NCBI GenBank assembly: GCA_934045075.1
Contig: OW203726.1
Location: forward strand, 806,001 to 870,000
Length of the DNA stretch: 64,000 nt
Direction: 5' to 3'
From: Yponomeuta sedellus
Taxonomy: Eukaryota > Arthropoda > Insecta > Lepidoptera > Yponomeutidae
The position numbers and the translations under genes were made by a program. How positions within the stretch are numbered: position 1 is the first letter of the stretch; every line of letters starts with the position of its first letter. Below, in pieces: positions 9,174 to 19,357 of this stretch. The notes beneath the pieces are model-generated. The model did not search any database. It was given only the letters and a program-made list of their open reading frames with translations, and was not told the DNA's origin.

Positions 9174-10210
9174 TGACAGGATATTTATCAAATTGTCATT
9201 AATTAATATGTTCCGAAGTTTGGTAAGTCTTCAAAGTATATTTTAATTTCAAATGTATGATTTAAATCATGTTTGTTTTCTTAACATTACAGATAATACA
9301 TTTATGCTATATTGAAATCTTTACTTCTAAAAGATATTAACTGATTCAGACGTCTGTTTCCGTTACGAAACCAAATGTACTATTCTTTTTCTCTATTTAG
9401 ACTTGCATTGTGACTAGTTCAATTAAACATTACTTTAACTGTGAGTTAATAATAAGATCACATGTAAATTAAACTGCTGAGATAGATGGTCAAGCTAATT
9501 TGTTGTTCTTTTAAAAAGACTACTGTTTGATTTGTAAACTATCTGCGATTGGTTGAGGTGCCATATTGTTTTGAGCTAAGTAGGGGGTGTTAGCAAGGGT
9601 ATATAACCTGATGTAATGCACTAGCATGGCATATTTTTCGTATTCGTCTTGGGAGCCAGAAACTACCATGTAAGTTATGTTTTACGTTCTAATAACTGTT
9701 GCTAAATATTGTGTTCCAACTGCTATTTTTAATCATGTTTTATTTTATTCTCTGTGTCTGTGTAATTTATGTGTGATTTGTGTTAAAAATATTTTGAAAT
9801 CAATACACCCCTGTTGCTGGATTATATTTGGTTTATTTTACTGTCCCACAGAGTAGATAACATATTTTCAGAAAATAATATGTAGGTAAAAGATAAATTT
9901 ACAATAGTAGGTATTCCAGGATCCTATTAATTAACATTTCACATAGACTTTTGCATCTACGTAATGAGATGATTTATACAGCGGCCAGTGCCACGTTCCC
10001 TCACACAAGATGGGTGAAGGGACCACTAGGACGCTGCTGTGCCTGGAACATTGTTTTTAGATAGTGTTCATTCCTATTCATTATTTGCTTTTGCCTATTA
10101 TAACCTTTCAAATGCTTCTGCTTTTAAATTAGTAAAATTAGTTCTCTTACTATGGGTCTTATTAACAGATTGAAGTGAACTTTTGATATTGTTTTAAATT
10201 AAATCTAACA
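9174..10210 (+). repeat. 3' LTR
   Basis: TGACAGG...CTAACA, same length as the 5' LTR and no difference found by eye. Followed by the target duplication AGTG at 10211-10214. Confidence 0.97.
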
Positions 10211-10470
10211 AGTGCTTAGCCGCAAAGAGAGCGTGTTACACACTTATATGAGTACGAATATGTGGAATGTACGTCTGGCGAACCCTGGGCAACAATCAGC
10301 GAGTCCCTTAAGCTGATTGGCAAATCCTTTCACCACGATGGCTTGCCATCGACACGCCAGGAAAAGAAAAAATATAAGGGTGAGCTTTTTTTTAGTGTAA
10401 GACGATTTTGGATCTTATTTACTAGATAGTGTTAGTTACTAGACAGTTAGACTTGAGATTTCACCACTTA

Positions 10471-10594
10471 CCCCCGCAGTTTCTCGTACACTAACAACTT
10501 GTTAATCTATTGTTAGCAGCAATCAAATGTTTTCTTTGTATACACTATGCCCAACTGTAGATAAACGGCTTCTTAGTGTACCAGAAAACGGGGG
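10471..10594. mobile_element. MITE with TIR (family M, copy 1)
   Basis: About 124 bp. Left end CCCCCG..TTTCTCGTACACTAA and right end TTAGTGTACCAG.AAACGGGGG are imperfect inverted repeats. Copy 2, at 25547-25649 plus 29533-29563, is split by a LINE and has the same interior (TTTTTGTATGCACTTTGCCCAAC). Non-autonomous; no transposase seen. Confidence 0.8.
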
Positions 10595-10684
10595 TCAGTG
10601 TCATAGTTAAATCTTATAGCGCATTAGTTTAGACTGTAATGCTGTAAGATTTTGTAAGACATAAAAATAAAATAAATGAATAGT

Positions 10685-10790
10685 AAGCGCTGAGGTTTTG
10701 TATACACTACAGAAATTATGTTTTCCTTACGATGTTTTTCTTCACACTTAACGAGTGGTATTGCTTCTACAACTTTAAAAATTCCAAAAA
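10685..10790 (-). repeat. SINE F body fragment
   Basis: TTCCTTACGATGTTTTTCTTCACACTTAACGAGTGGTATTGC (about 10727-10770) matches the body of family F seen at 24795-24840 and 38415-38460. No tRNA-like head is present. Confidence 0.6.
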
Positions 10791-10812
10791 ATAAAAATTA
10801 AAAAATTAGAAA

Positions 10813-10953
10813 AAAAAATCCACCCATGCCGGGATTCAAACCCGCGACCTCTAGCTATTCTTGCCAACGCTCTTCCAACTGAGCTAATGGGCGACTACCG
10901 GCATCAGTGAAATTTTGAACCTGTTTACAATACTCTCTGTATTATACGTACAG
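10813..10953 (-). repeat. SINE A copy
   Basis: Minus-strand SINE A with box B-like GGGTTTGAATCCCGG and box A-like TTAGCTCAGTTGGAAGAGCG, ending in the leader CTGTACGTATAATACAGAGA. Diverged, so probably old. Confidence 0.8.
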
Positions 10954-11299
10954 GAAAATAGTGTTGTCAGATAGCGTTGGGGCAAGCCGATTTAGCAAGC
11001 TAATTGAAGTAAGCTAGAACTTTTTTGTTTAGGGACTATATCCCAATGTATTCATCACCGTATTGCCTGTTACCACCGAGCCAAGTTTACACAGTAACAG
11101 GCATCTAGATACCCAACTCCCGGCTGACCGCTCGTCAACAGCCGAGCTGCACGGAGGAATGTAAATGAGTGTGTACCAAAGGCATGAGGTCATGAATTCT
11201 ACTGAGAGTCGAGCGTTTAGCGCAGGTCACGACGTAGAAATTTAATACGATTGTCATTACCTGGAGTTCAGAGTTGAAATACAGAATTGTGGTTATCGA
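10954..11299. other. No gene or recognised repeat
   Basis: About 350 bases without a credible open frame, tRNA-like head or TIR. Confidence 0.5.
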
Positions 11300-11304
11300 T
11301 TTTA

Positions 11305-11336
11305 AAAACCTATTTAGAGGCTAAAAATTCCACCAA
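11305..11336 (-). repeat. SINE A, left piece (split by LINE)
   Basis: AACCTATTTAGAGGCTAAAA and TTCCACC are the 3'-flank block of SINE A. It stops where the LINE tail begins and resumes as ACCCATGCCGGG at about 16936. Confidence 0.85.
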
Positions 11337-11900
11337 ATTCAAATTCAAATTCAAATAATTTTATTTCAACGTAAAGAATTTACATTCTATTTGCTGAATG
11401 TCAATGTACAATGTAAAGTGTAAGCCGCCGCCTTCGGGCCGTATTGTAGTGGAGAAAAAGGCAGCGGAAAAAAAAACTCCACTCTGACCATCTTTTCTCA
11501 AATCATCTTAAAACCAAATACATCAGTTGCCATATGTAAACCTAATAAGATTTCATGACTGCCATTAACAACCCCAAATGCCAAAGCATTAGTCAAATGT
11601 CTCACAATAATAGGGGAAAACATAAGTGCTGCGGCCAGACACACGAACAGCACTCGTTCACGAGCATAACGCAGTGCTCAGCCATCATCAGTCTCAACCA
11701 TTTTGGAGGGAGATAGATGACCCGAACACCACGCTACCATTCGAATGACCTTTAGCAAACTTGCAGTTAAGTTTTTGTCAGTTATATAAGGTATCATATA
11801 GTTATTAATATGCAATCACGTCGTCTGTACACACTTGTATTATAAAATATATGTTATACTTAGTTATACTTAACAATAAAATCGCGGTGGAATTGGTTTA

Positions 11901-14714
11901 CTACCACGGATTAGGATCGTTTATATAGTCGTCTATTCTATAATATGCCTTTTTACATAGCGAATTTTTAATGAAAGTTTTAAATTTATTTTCAGACAAG
12001 CATAGAACACGTTCTGGAATTTTGTTGTAAAAACGAACGCAGTAACCTACAAATGATGTGCCTACCTTGGCTAATCGGGATTTAGTACAAGCAACCTTGT
12101 TTCTATTCCTTGTGTTTACGTTATGAACGTCCCTATTTAATTTAAACATTGTTATATTTTTTCGGACATACATTATATTATCGAATATATATTGGCAAGC
12201 CAGTGTAAGAATGCCTATTTCTTTAAAACGCTCCCTTAGCGATTCTCTACTGTTTAAGTTGTAAATAGCTCTTATTGCTCTTTTTTGCAAGACAAATATG
12301 GTTTCTATATCTGCTGCCCGTCCCCATAATAACAAACCATACGACATGACACTGTGAAAATAACTAAAATAGACCAGCCTCGCCGTCGACACGTCTGTAA
12401 GTTGTCTAATTTTTCTGACTGCAAACGCTGCTGAACTCAACCGACCCGACAGTTTTCCAATATGCTGACCCCATTGCAGTTTTGAGTCTATCGTTATACC
12501 TAAAAAAAGCGTGGACTCTACCAGCTCTAGCCTCTCACCAGATATTTTTAAACTCGTGTCAACATTTTTAACATTGGGTAGTGAGAATTTGATGCATTTT
12601 GTCTTTTTTGCATTTAGCATCAGATTGTTTATAGTGAACCAGTTTAGAATAGTAGATAAAGCATTGTTTACATCGTCTACATTACTTATACCTCTCTTTA
12701 CTTTAAAAATTAAGGAAGTATCATCTGCAAACAACACTATCTGCGAAAGCTTTTCTACTAGGTAGGGCAAATCATTTATATATACCAAAAAAAGGAACGG
12801 ACCCAGTATAGAACCTTGAGGGACTCCTACTTTTACATCAGAACCCGAGGATTTAACTCTATTAATATCAACCTTTACAGTTCTGTCTGTTAAGTAAGAT
12901 CGAAGAAGACTTAGTGATTTATTACTTAAACCATATCGGTGCAATTTTATGAGAAGTGTTTCGTGGTCAACGCAGTCAAACGCCTTAGAAAGGTCACAGA
13001 AAACCCCAATGGCATCCTGCGACTCTTCCCACGCCTCAAAGATATGCTTTACTAACGCTATGCCTGCTTCCGTCGTTGAGCGGCCTTTTGTAAACCCGAA
13101 CTGTTTCTTATGGAAGAGCTTATTTATACTAAAATGAGTTTGCAATTGATGTAATATTACTTTCTCAAAAACTTTACTTAGCACCGGCAGTATTGCTATA
13201 GGTCTGAAATTATTTGGATCTTCACTATCACCAGTTTTAAACAAGGGTACGATTTTACTTAACTTTAATAGATTAGGAAAGGTTCCCTGGTCAACACATT
13301 TATTAAAAATCAAAGCAAGGTAAGGTGCTAGAATATTGATTATAGTTGATATTAATTTAACCGATAACCCCCACAAATCTTCAGTCTTTTTTAAGTTTAA
13401 CTCTTTAAATGTTTTGACAATAGTTAAGGTAGTTATATGGGAGAATTGGAAGTCAACTTTACATGGATTTGTACTTTCCAAAAGTAAGGTATCGGCTAAT
13501 TGGGAGGAAGAATTTAAGCTAGCCGTTATATGCAGTGGCATGTTTTTAAAAAAAGTTTGAAATATTTCTGCTATGTCCTTCTTCGAATTAACTAACTTAC
13601 CTTCGATCTTCAACGCAAATCCCTGGTCCTTAGGTCTCGTTTTACCTGTTTCTTTGTTAATTACTTGCCAGACTGTTTTTATTTTATTAGTAGACGCCAT
13701 AATTTTTTTACTTATACTTATCGATTTGGCTGTTAAACAAGTTTGTCTAAAAGTTTTTGAATATTTTTTTACGTACTCTTTGAACGTCGGATCGTGATTG
13801 AATTGTTTTTCTTCATACAATTCATAAAGCCTTTTCCTACTTCTATATATACCTGGCGTTGCCCATTCTGAAAACCCGCTTTTTAACTCTGTAATTTTTT
13901 TTACGTTAAAAACATGTTCAAATTCTTTTGATATGGTTGAAAACAATACTTGATATAACGTATTCGGATCATTGCTATCGAAATTCAACGAATTTAACTT
14001 TATGTTTATATTTTTTTTAAATAATTCAATTTTTTTCTCTGTTATTGGCCTACAATTAAATTCATTGCATTTTTTTGCTTCCAGTACTGACGGTAGGACT
14101 ACCCATAGCCCGCTATGGTCCGACTGTAATTTATGTATGACTTCTTTTTCTAAATATTCACAATTGCAAAAGACATTATCTATGCAGGTAGCGCTAGTAG
14201 CAGTTGTCCTAGTGGGTTCTGTAAATAAATTATCTAAATTATATGACCTGAAAAGGCTTGCGAGTTTAGTTTTAAGTGGACCTTGAACTAAGAAATCTAT
14301 ATTGAAGTCCCCACACACCACTATGCTCTTCGTAGTACTGAATAGGCGTTTTAAGGCATCCTCCATAAGTAATTCAAATTCATTATAATTTGATTGTGGC
14401 GGCCTATAAACACACATAACTATATACCTATCCAATTCCACACACGATATCTCAATTAAACGTTCAACAGATAGACTGACAATATCTTTTCTTTCTTTCA
14501 TTTTCAAACTACTTTTGACAAAGATCATTGAACCTCCTCTTATTGAGTGTTGTCGGTTAAAAGTGCTTGCTGCTAAATAGTCTTTTAAAGTAAATGACAT
14601 TTCAGAATGTTTCAGCCAATGTTCTGTTAAACACAAAATATCTACATTGAAATCTGCTAAAAATAGTTCAATTAAATTGTCTTTGCCGGAAAAAACCCTG
14701 TATATTTTGTGCAA
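11901..14714 (-). CDS. LINE ORF2: endonuclease and reverse transcriptase
   Basis: 937 codons opening at a TTG, as no ATG is available. N-terminal APE-type endonuclease: DILCLTEHWL, CVYRPPQSNYNEFE, VVCGDFNIDF, SDHSGLWVV. Central reverse transcriptase: DLSKAFDCVDH, GVPQGSILGP and the catalytic FADD. The C-terminus ends YRIDDYINDPNPW. The protein nicks target DNA and reverse-transcribes the element RNA there. The first residues of the endonuclease (INLVAQNIQGF) lie in the neighbouring frame just upstream and overlap the end of ORF1. A run of six A (plus strand 14690-14695) marks the frame change, so a 1-base insertion probably disables the true start. The rest has no stop. Confidence 0.93.
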   Translation of the reverse strand: MHKIYRVFSGKDNLIELFLADFNVDILCLTEHWLKHSEMSFTLKDYLAASTFNRQHSIRGGSMIFVKSSLKMKERKDIVSLSVERLIEISCVELDRYIVMCVYRPPQSNYNEFELLMEDALKRLFSTTKSIVVCGDFNIDFLVQGPLKTKLASLFRSYNLDNLFTEPTRTTATSATCIDNVFCNCEYLEKEVIHKLQSDHSGLWVVLPSVLEAKKCNEFNCRPITEKKIELFKKNINIKLNSLNFDSNDPNTLYQVLFSTISKEFEHVFNVKKITELKSGFSEWATPGIYRSRKRLYELYEEKQFNHDPTFKEYVKKYSKTFRQTCLTAKSISISKKIMASTNKIKTVWQVINKETGKTRPKDQGFALKIEGKLVNSKKDIAEIFQTFFKNMPLHITASLNSSSQLADTLLLESTNPCKVDFQFSHITTLTIVKTFKELNLKKTEDLWGLSVKLISTIINILAPYLALIFNKCVDQGTFPNLLKLSKIVPLFKTGDSEDPNNFRPIAILPVLSKVFEKVILHQLQTHFSINKLFHKKQFGFTKGRSTTEAGIALVKHIFEAWEESQDAIGVFCDLSKAFDCVDHETLLIKLHRYGLSNKSLSLLRSYLTDRTVKVDINRVKSSGSDVKVGVPQGSILGPFLFLVYINDLPYLVEKLSQIVLFADDTSLIFKVKRGISNVDDVNNALSTILNWFTINNLMLNAKKTKCIKFSLPNVKNVDTSLKISGERLELVESTLFLGITIDSKLQWGQHIGKLSGRLSSAAFAVRKIRQLTDVSTARLVYFSYFHSVMSYGLLLWGRAADIETIFVLQKRAIRAIYNLNSRESLRERFKEIGILTLACQYIFDNIMYVRKNITMFKLNRDVHNVNTRNRNKVACTKSRLAKVGTSFVGYCVRFYNKIPERVLCLSENKFKTFIKNSLCKKAYYRIDDYINDPNPW

Positions 14715-14726
14715 CTAAATTGATAC

Positions 14727-16373
14727 CTAACTTAGGGTTTTCCTTTGTCTGCGATGGCAGTTTAAAGCCATTGACTGTGTGTTTGAGCCCGCTGTTGAAT
14801 TATTACTAATACTAGTAACACGGTTGTCATTCCTATCAGGTTGTGTTATAATTCCTATAACCACAGAGTCAAAAATATTGTAAGCTAACAAAGTAGCTAA
14901 CTTACGTCGACTATTTTTCGTGAGGTACACAGTATCTCGCGTCAAAAAGTAATTCTTAACAAATTTGTTAAGATCAAAAAATGATATGTCACTATGACGA
15001 CATGTCAAATGGTGAATGTGTATGTTCAAGCTATGGATGTCATTATTTTCTTTTGCTGACAGGGACTGAGAATATGGGAAAGCGCAAAACACTAATTTTC
15101 CCATCCACGGTTGGACATCTTTAGCTTGACCATATAATTCAAATATATTGTTTATATCAGTCTTTTTAACACCTTGGCTATTTCCTACTAATAAAATGTA
15201 GGTTGTGTCGTTCTGTATTGGGCTTTTGAACAGCTCTTTAACAATGTCAGTAAAACTTGAATGGGGATAGCATTTATTCAGCACATTTTGTGTCAGCCTG
15301 TCATTCAACAAAGGACCTAACCCTGCACCTATCTTATCAGAGAAGATTACAGTCCTCCTTTCTTGTTTTACTGCCGGGCCAGTCATGCTAATGGTGCTTG
15401 ATTCAGGCTGGCTGTGAGTTATCTCAGTAGTGCTTGGAGGTAGACGCAACGCAGCTGGACTTGTATCCTCAGTGGGGCCATGCAGTCGTGTGGTGAGGCA
15501 TGATGTTGATGCTGGTGGCTGATCTTGTAGAATTTTACAAGATGCACATGAAGAACCCGCTGATATTTTGTTGCTTAGCGACTGAAATCGATCCATGTTA
15601 TATGTACCTAAGGCTGTTAGTTCTGCTGCATATGCCTCCATTTCCTCTTGTGCCTCAGTGTACTGCTTGCCTAAGTCACTGAGTGATTTTTCTAAACTAT
15701 GAATGTGGGAGTGAAGATCCTGAATTTTTTCCTCATATTCACTTGTTATTACTTGATGTTCCATTGTGTTGCCCAGTAGGTCCTTCTGCAGACTAATATT
15801 AAGTTTTTTAATACCCATGTACTTCATAATCTGGTTATTGCTTTTCAAGGCTTTATTGATGCGTTTAATATGTCTTTTTGTACGAATGTACCGTTTTATT
15901 TTGTTGGAACCTTGAAGTGACATTTTGGGTTGGGAGGATTCAGTTTGTGAGGAAAGACAACTAGTGCTATTGTTGATTATTAAGTCATTGTACAGACAAG
16001 ATATATTTTCACTTTCTCTGTCAAGGTTTTGTTGATGTAGCACACTGAGTTCTTTATGCGCTTCAGAAAGCTGATATTCCAGTAGCTTTATGCGCTGAAG
16101 TGCTACTTCGTGGGTATCACGGCACTGATCATATTTATGAACAATTTTTTGGAGTTCATCTCGCTGTCCACGGAGGTCCTCGCAGATGATGTCCAGTTCA
16201 GCAAGATCATTTTTAAGTTTGGTGTTCTTTTCCACAATTCTTTGAACCTCGAACTCACTCTCCTCCCGCTCCTCTAATAGCTGTTGGCATTGCTGTTTGG
16301 TTGCTTGAAGTTCCAGTAGCGCTGTCTTCAAGCGCTGCTCGTTATCTCGTGCGGTATTCTTGCGCGTCATCAT
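14727..16373 (-). CDS. LINE ORF1: coiled coil plus SGNH-like domain
   Basis: 548 residues from the first ATG (16373); an upstream TTG at 16406 adds 11. Residues about 1-120 and 190-260 are heptad-rich coiled coils (ELQATKQQCQQLLEEREE; LHSHIHSLEKSLSDLGKQY). The C-terminal 200 residues resemble an SGNH/GDSL esterase fold seen in some CR1-type ORF1 proteins: VIFSDKIGAGLG at the block I position, LVGNSQG at block III, and DTVYLTKNSRRKLA at the C-terminal D..H block. The catalytic Ser appears to be Lys and the His is missing, so it is probably non-catalytic. ORF1 proteins bind the element RNA. ORF2 follows within 12 bases and may overlap. Confidence 0.75.
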   Translation of the reverse strand: MMTRKNTARDNEQRLKTALLELQATKQQCQQLLEEREESEFEVQRIVEKNTKLKNDLAELDIICEDLRGQRDELQKIVHKYDQCRDTHEVALQRIKLLEYQLSEAHKELSVLHQQNLDRESENISCLYNDLIINNSTSCLSSQTESSQPKMSLQGSNKIKRYIRTKRHIKRINKALKSNNQIMKYMGIKKLNISLQKDLLGNTMEHQVITSEYEEKIQDLHSHIHSLEKSLSDLGKQYTEAQEEMEAYAAELTALGTYNMDRFQSLSNKISAGSSCASCKILQDQPPASTSCLTTRLHGPTEDTSPAALRLPPSTTEITHSQPESSTISMTGPAVKQERRTVIFSDKIGAGLGPLLNDRLTQNVLNKCYPHSSFTDIVKELFKSPIQNDTTYILLVGNSQGVKKTDINNIFELYGQAKDVQPWMGKLVFCAFPYSQSLSAKENNDIHSLNIHIHHLTCRHSDISFFDLNKFVKNYFLTRDTVYLTKNSRRKLATLLAYNIFDSVVIGIITQPDRNDNRVTSISNNSTAGSNTQSMALNCHRRQRKTLS

Positions 16374-16937
16374 TGTGTTGTAGGTAGTAGGATTACTGAA
16401 ATGCAACCAGGGGGGAAAACGTCAGTATTTCCACAGGAAAACACAGCAAATACAGTTGCCACAGTTGTGCAGTATTTGTGTTGTGAATTTATTTTAGTTA
16501 CAGTTATAATTTAATCTAAATCTGTCACTTTGCAAATTTTTATTTTTCAAAGAGAGGGTCGAATAAGATTAGCAATTTTTCAACTATTGTCGCTTATTAA
16601 TTGTTGCGTTACAAGGCACTTATATTAAGAGAAGGCATGTAATAACACAGTAAAAACATGTAATAAATGTCCGGTAGGAACAATATACTCCCCTTATGAT
16701 GTCGTTAGAGTCCAATGTATACAACCGTAACGGTTCTCTGTCGCCGCTTAGATGTCGCGAAAATCGGTGAAATACTTAAGTAAACACTTGAATAACACGT
16801 ATGGGTATTGTTTGTTACTTTAATAACACTTTACACAGTTAATAATTAGGTTTTTACTAAGTTTTACTAGTTTATTTAATTAAAATTATATCAGCTGTTC
16901 AAAATGACAACTGGTCGCCTGGGTTGCCAGCCACTAT

Positions 16938-17083
16938 TACCCATGCCGGGATTCGAACCCGCGACCTCTGGCTGTCCGTGCCAGCGCTCTTTCCAACTGA
17001 ACTAATGGGCGACTCACCGGCATCTCTAGAATATTTAGAATAATAATAATATATAGAATATTCTCTGTATTACGTACATAGAG
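16938..17083 (-). repeat. SINE A, right piece (split by LINE)
   Basis: Resumes the SINE A interrupted at 11336: box B-like GGGTTCGAATCCCGGCATGG, box A-like TTAGTTCAGTTGGAAAGAGC, then the leader near CTGTATTACGTACAT. A small AATAATAAT expansion sits at 17038-17052. Confidence 0.85.
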
Positions 17084-17208
17084 GTTATCGATGTGATGTC
17101 GTTGTAAAAAGGTAGGCCGCTGGGAAATAAACTTTATTACCGATATAACTTGATTTATTTCTCCTAATTATGTATTACCTGACCCGTAATAGTATATTTC
17201 ATTACAAG

Positions 17209-17317
17209 TGCGGAAAGGCTGTCATTGCAAAGAGTTCCGACAAATGTCTACCCAAGCCGAGGGGCAGCCGAAGGCGAGGGTTGACAGTCGGAACAAGTTG
17301 CAATGACGGTTCCGCAC
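17209..17317. repeat. Imperfect hairpin, small TIR element
   Basis: GTGCGGAA..G.TGTCATTGCAA and its complement TTGCAATGACGGTTCCGCAC close a 109-base fold-back; GTTCCGAC and GTCGGAAC pair inside. The core (CGAGGGGCAGCCGAAGGCGAGGG) resembles that of 54613-54728 (CTCTCGCCTTCGGCTCGAGCAG), so both may be one MITE type. Confidence 0.6.
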
Positions 17318-18350
17318 GTGTACTGAACGACTATTTTTTAATACAGTTGCGAAAAAAATAAACAATTTAATAAAGAAAGATTATTTGGAAAATGGCGGCA
17401 ACCGTAAAAAATATAAGCTGAGATTTTTTTTCTTCACGCATTCTAGTAGGCAAAGGGAACTATGCCCATACAGCCAAGTCTTCAGTAGATTTTTTTTATT
17501 GATATGAAATGAAAATTAAATTTAATGAAATGAAACCTAACTTAACTCATTCAATCAAATCATTAAATCTGATATTGAAACAAATTAGTAGCTCAAAAAA
17601 CTTCTATGATTTTTTCTTAGTAAAAACTTCATGGTTGGTTTTTCTTTTAATAGACATTATTTTGACAATTGGGAAAGAAAACGCACGAGTGCGGGAAAGG
17701 TAAAAAAAAGCACGAGTGTGTAATAGCCCACATCCCGCACGCTTTACGTCCCTGTAATACGCTACTTTTTGAGAAACTGTATTAAAAATGTTGTTTTGCT
17801 ATATTATAGAAAAATCACCGAATCTGGAGGAATTTGATAATACTAGATTATTATATATTAGATTTATGAAGCCGCGGGTACATTATGCACGTTTATATGA
17901 GTAAGTCCCATTGTTGGGCAAATGCCTTCCTCAAGGAGAAAGTATGGGCTTGGAAATTAAAAGTGCAGGGGTATATACCGTACATATCTCTGAAACTTGC
18001 CCTACTGTGGGCATAGAAAACGACGTCATTGTTTTATACTGGTACCAAACTAAGAAACATTTGAATGTTGACCATTTTTCTACCAAACCCCTTTCTTGTA
18101 CAAATCGTACAAGTTTTTTTTCGATGTAAACATAAAAAAAAAATCTTTTACTCGGTTACATTATTTGGACATATAACTTTACGCGGCCATGTCTGATCTG
18201 ATATGCCTTTGTCTGATAAATATACTATTGTTATTATTATTGTGATTTCAAGGTCATTTAGCTGATTAGGTCGGGACCTGCCTTGTACAATGACTTTGTC
18301 TTAAAATAATAAGGGGTAAAATCGACCATCAACCTAGTCGAAAAAGTCGT
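17318..18350. other. AT-rich stretch without recognised gene
   Basis: Short open frames only. A piece resembling the end of family F (GTTGGGCAAATGCCTTCCTC, 17914-17935) is the only repeat noticed. Confidence 0.45.
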
Positions 18351-18747
18351 TCGCTTATTTGCACCTAATGGGTATCGCAGGGCGCCGGGTGCGGAGGCAT
18401 AAACTATTCGCCGAGATGGATGCCCGCACCAACCAGTACAGTACTACACATCATAAAAGTCCCTTCGGGAATCTACGTTCGCGCAGACTAGGAACAAGTG
18501 TAACGATAGTACCCGAAGCTATAAGTACATTCAACATGATCTTTAACCGATACGGTTAAGGTGCAGAATTGATTGACGCAGTGGCGCTACCTATTTCGCT
18601 CACGCTAATATTGCCAAACTAATAGTCACCTGCATTGATGACGTTGAATCAACCAATAGCAACAAAGGCGCGCGGCCTGCCATAAAATTAAACTATCTGA
18701 TTGGTCGATCAACTTGCCGCAAATTAAAAATTTGGTCATCTGCGCAG

Positions 18748-18887
18748 GTACATCCGCGGAACTTATTTCTTGTGTAGCACTGTACCAGCGCTCGCCGATC
18801 GCGCGCGCGCTGTGGCTACTCTGTGCCCTGCTCGCTGAAGCACCAGAGTGTGATGTGTTTGCGGATGGGATTGAAAGTGCTGTGAAG
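18748..18887 (+). CDS. Possible internal host exon (unknown protein)
   Basis: 140 bases between TCTGCGCAG and AAG|GTATGTAAG, a strong donor. After two leading bases it reads 46 codons without a stop: TSAELISCVALYQRSPIARA, then LWLLCALLAEAPECDVFADG and IESAVK. The leucine/alanine-rich helical pattern is ARM/HEAT-like, but I do not recognise the protein. The stretch is clearly more GC- and CpG-rich than its surroundings. Against it: the acceptor's pyrimidine tract is weak and no neighbouring exon is visible within the window. The frame would otherwise run on to a TGA at 18915-18917. Confidence 0.4.
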
Positions 18888-18989
18888 GTATGTAAGAGAA
18901 TGCTAGAAGATGTATGAAAGACAGTGCTCTGATATAATATTGTAACGTTTTGGTGTAATTTTATTATTATGTTACAATATTCATGTAAA

Positions 18990-19160
18990 TTATTAAAAAA
19001 ATAAATGACACGAGTCACGTGTTTTGAGGCAATAAATGTCATTATTTGACAATTAATATACTGAAAAGATGATGTGGTTGATGTGGGCTGATTATAGATA
19101 GATAGATACTGGAAAGTTGCGACTTTTGACATATAAAACGCACGACCAGCGTCATCGTAC
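18990..19160. mobile_element. MITE L, copy 1
   Basis: Starts near ATGACACGAGTCACG and ends near CGCACGACCAGCGTCATCG, imperfect inverted repeats. Interior blocks TTTGACAATTAATAT and TTTTGACATATAAAACGC are shared with 62382-62498 and 62610-62720. Confidence 0.55.
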
Positions 19161-19237
19161 TACCTACGAGTAGGCTATGAAGTGATTGTGTTGCGTAGAA
19201 GCTATTACTGGTAAAATATTTACTTAACAGTATATTC

Positions 19238-19312
19238 TCAAATACGTAGGGTCCCTTACCGTCCCATGATCTATGAGGGATGGCGTTCGGGGTAAAGACC
19301 TTGATTAATATG
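19238..19312 (+). repeat. Dispersed repeat J, copy 1
   Basis: ATACGTAGGGTCCCTTACCG and TGACGTTCGGGG-like blocks recur in the same orientation at 20131-20200. Identity of the element is unknown. Confidence 0.6.
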
Positions 19313-19357
19313 AAGATGAAAAATTTACGAAACAAATATATACTAATTACTATAATT

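Larger units (their letters stand above)
3722..10214 (+). mobile_element. Full-length Ty3/Gypsy (Mag-like) LTR retrotransposon
   Basis: Two 1037-bp LTRs (3726-4762, 9174-10210) enclose gag and pol; the 4-bp direct repeat AGTG flanks the element at 3722-3725 and 10211-10214. Domain order protease, reverse transcriptase, RNase H, integrase places it in Ty3/Gypsy. Two CCHC knuckles in Gag, short LTR-to-gag spacing and no envelope gene fit the Mag lineage, as inference. LTRs show no difference by eye and keep an exact 5448-bp offset at both ends, which implies very recent insertion. One reading-frame break lies in the protease region. Confidence 0.95.
11335..16937 (-). mobile_element. CR1/Jockey-type LINE inserted in a SINE A
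   Basis: About 5.6 kb on the minus strand: ORF1 (14727-16373), ORF2 (11901-14714) and a 3' end with AATAAA near 11360 followed by a short (GAATTT)n tail at 11335-11356. The two pieces of the host SINE join at ACC, present at both sides. The 5' end is placed near 16937 from the SINE break. CR1-supergroup placement rests on the endonuclease plus FADD reverse transcriptase, lack of RNase H and the microsatellite tail. Confidence 0.85.

Noticed and set aside
18626..19132. 168-residue protein on the minus strand
   Set aside because: No domain or coding-like composition; it is the reverse of the candidate exon region and a MITE.
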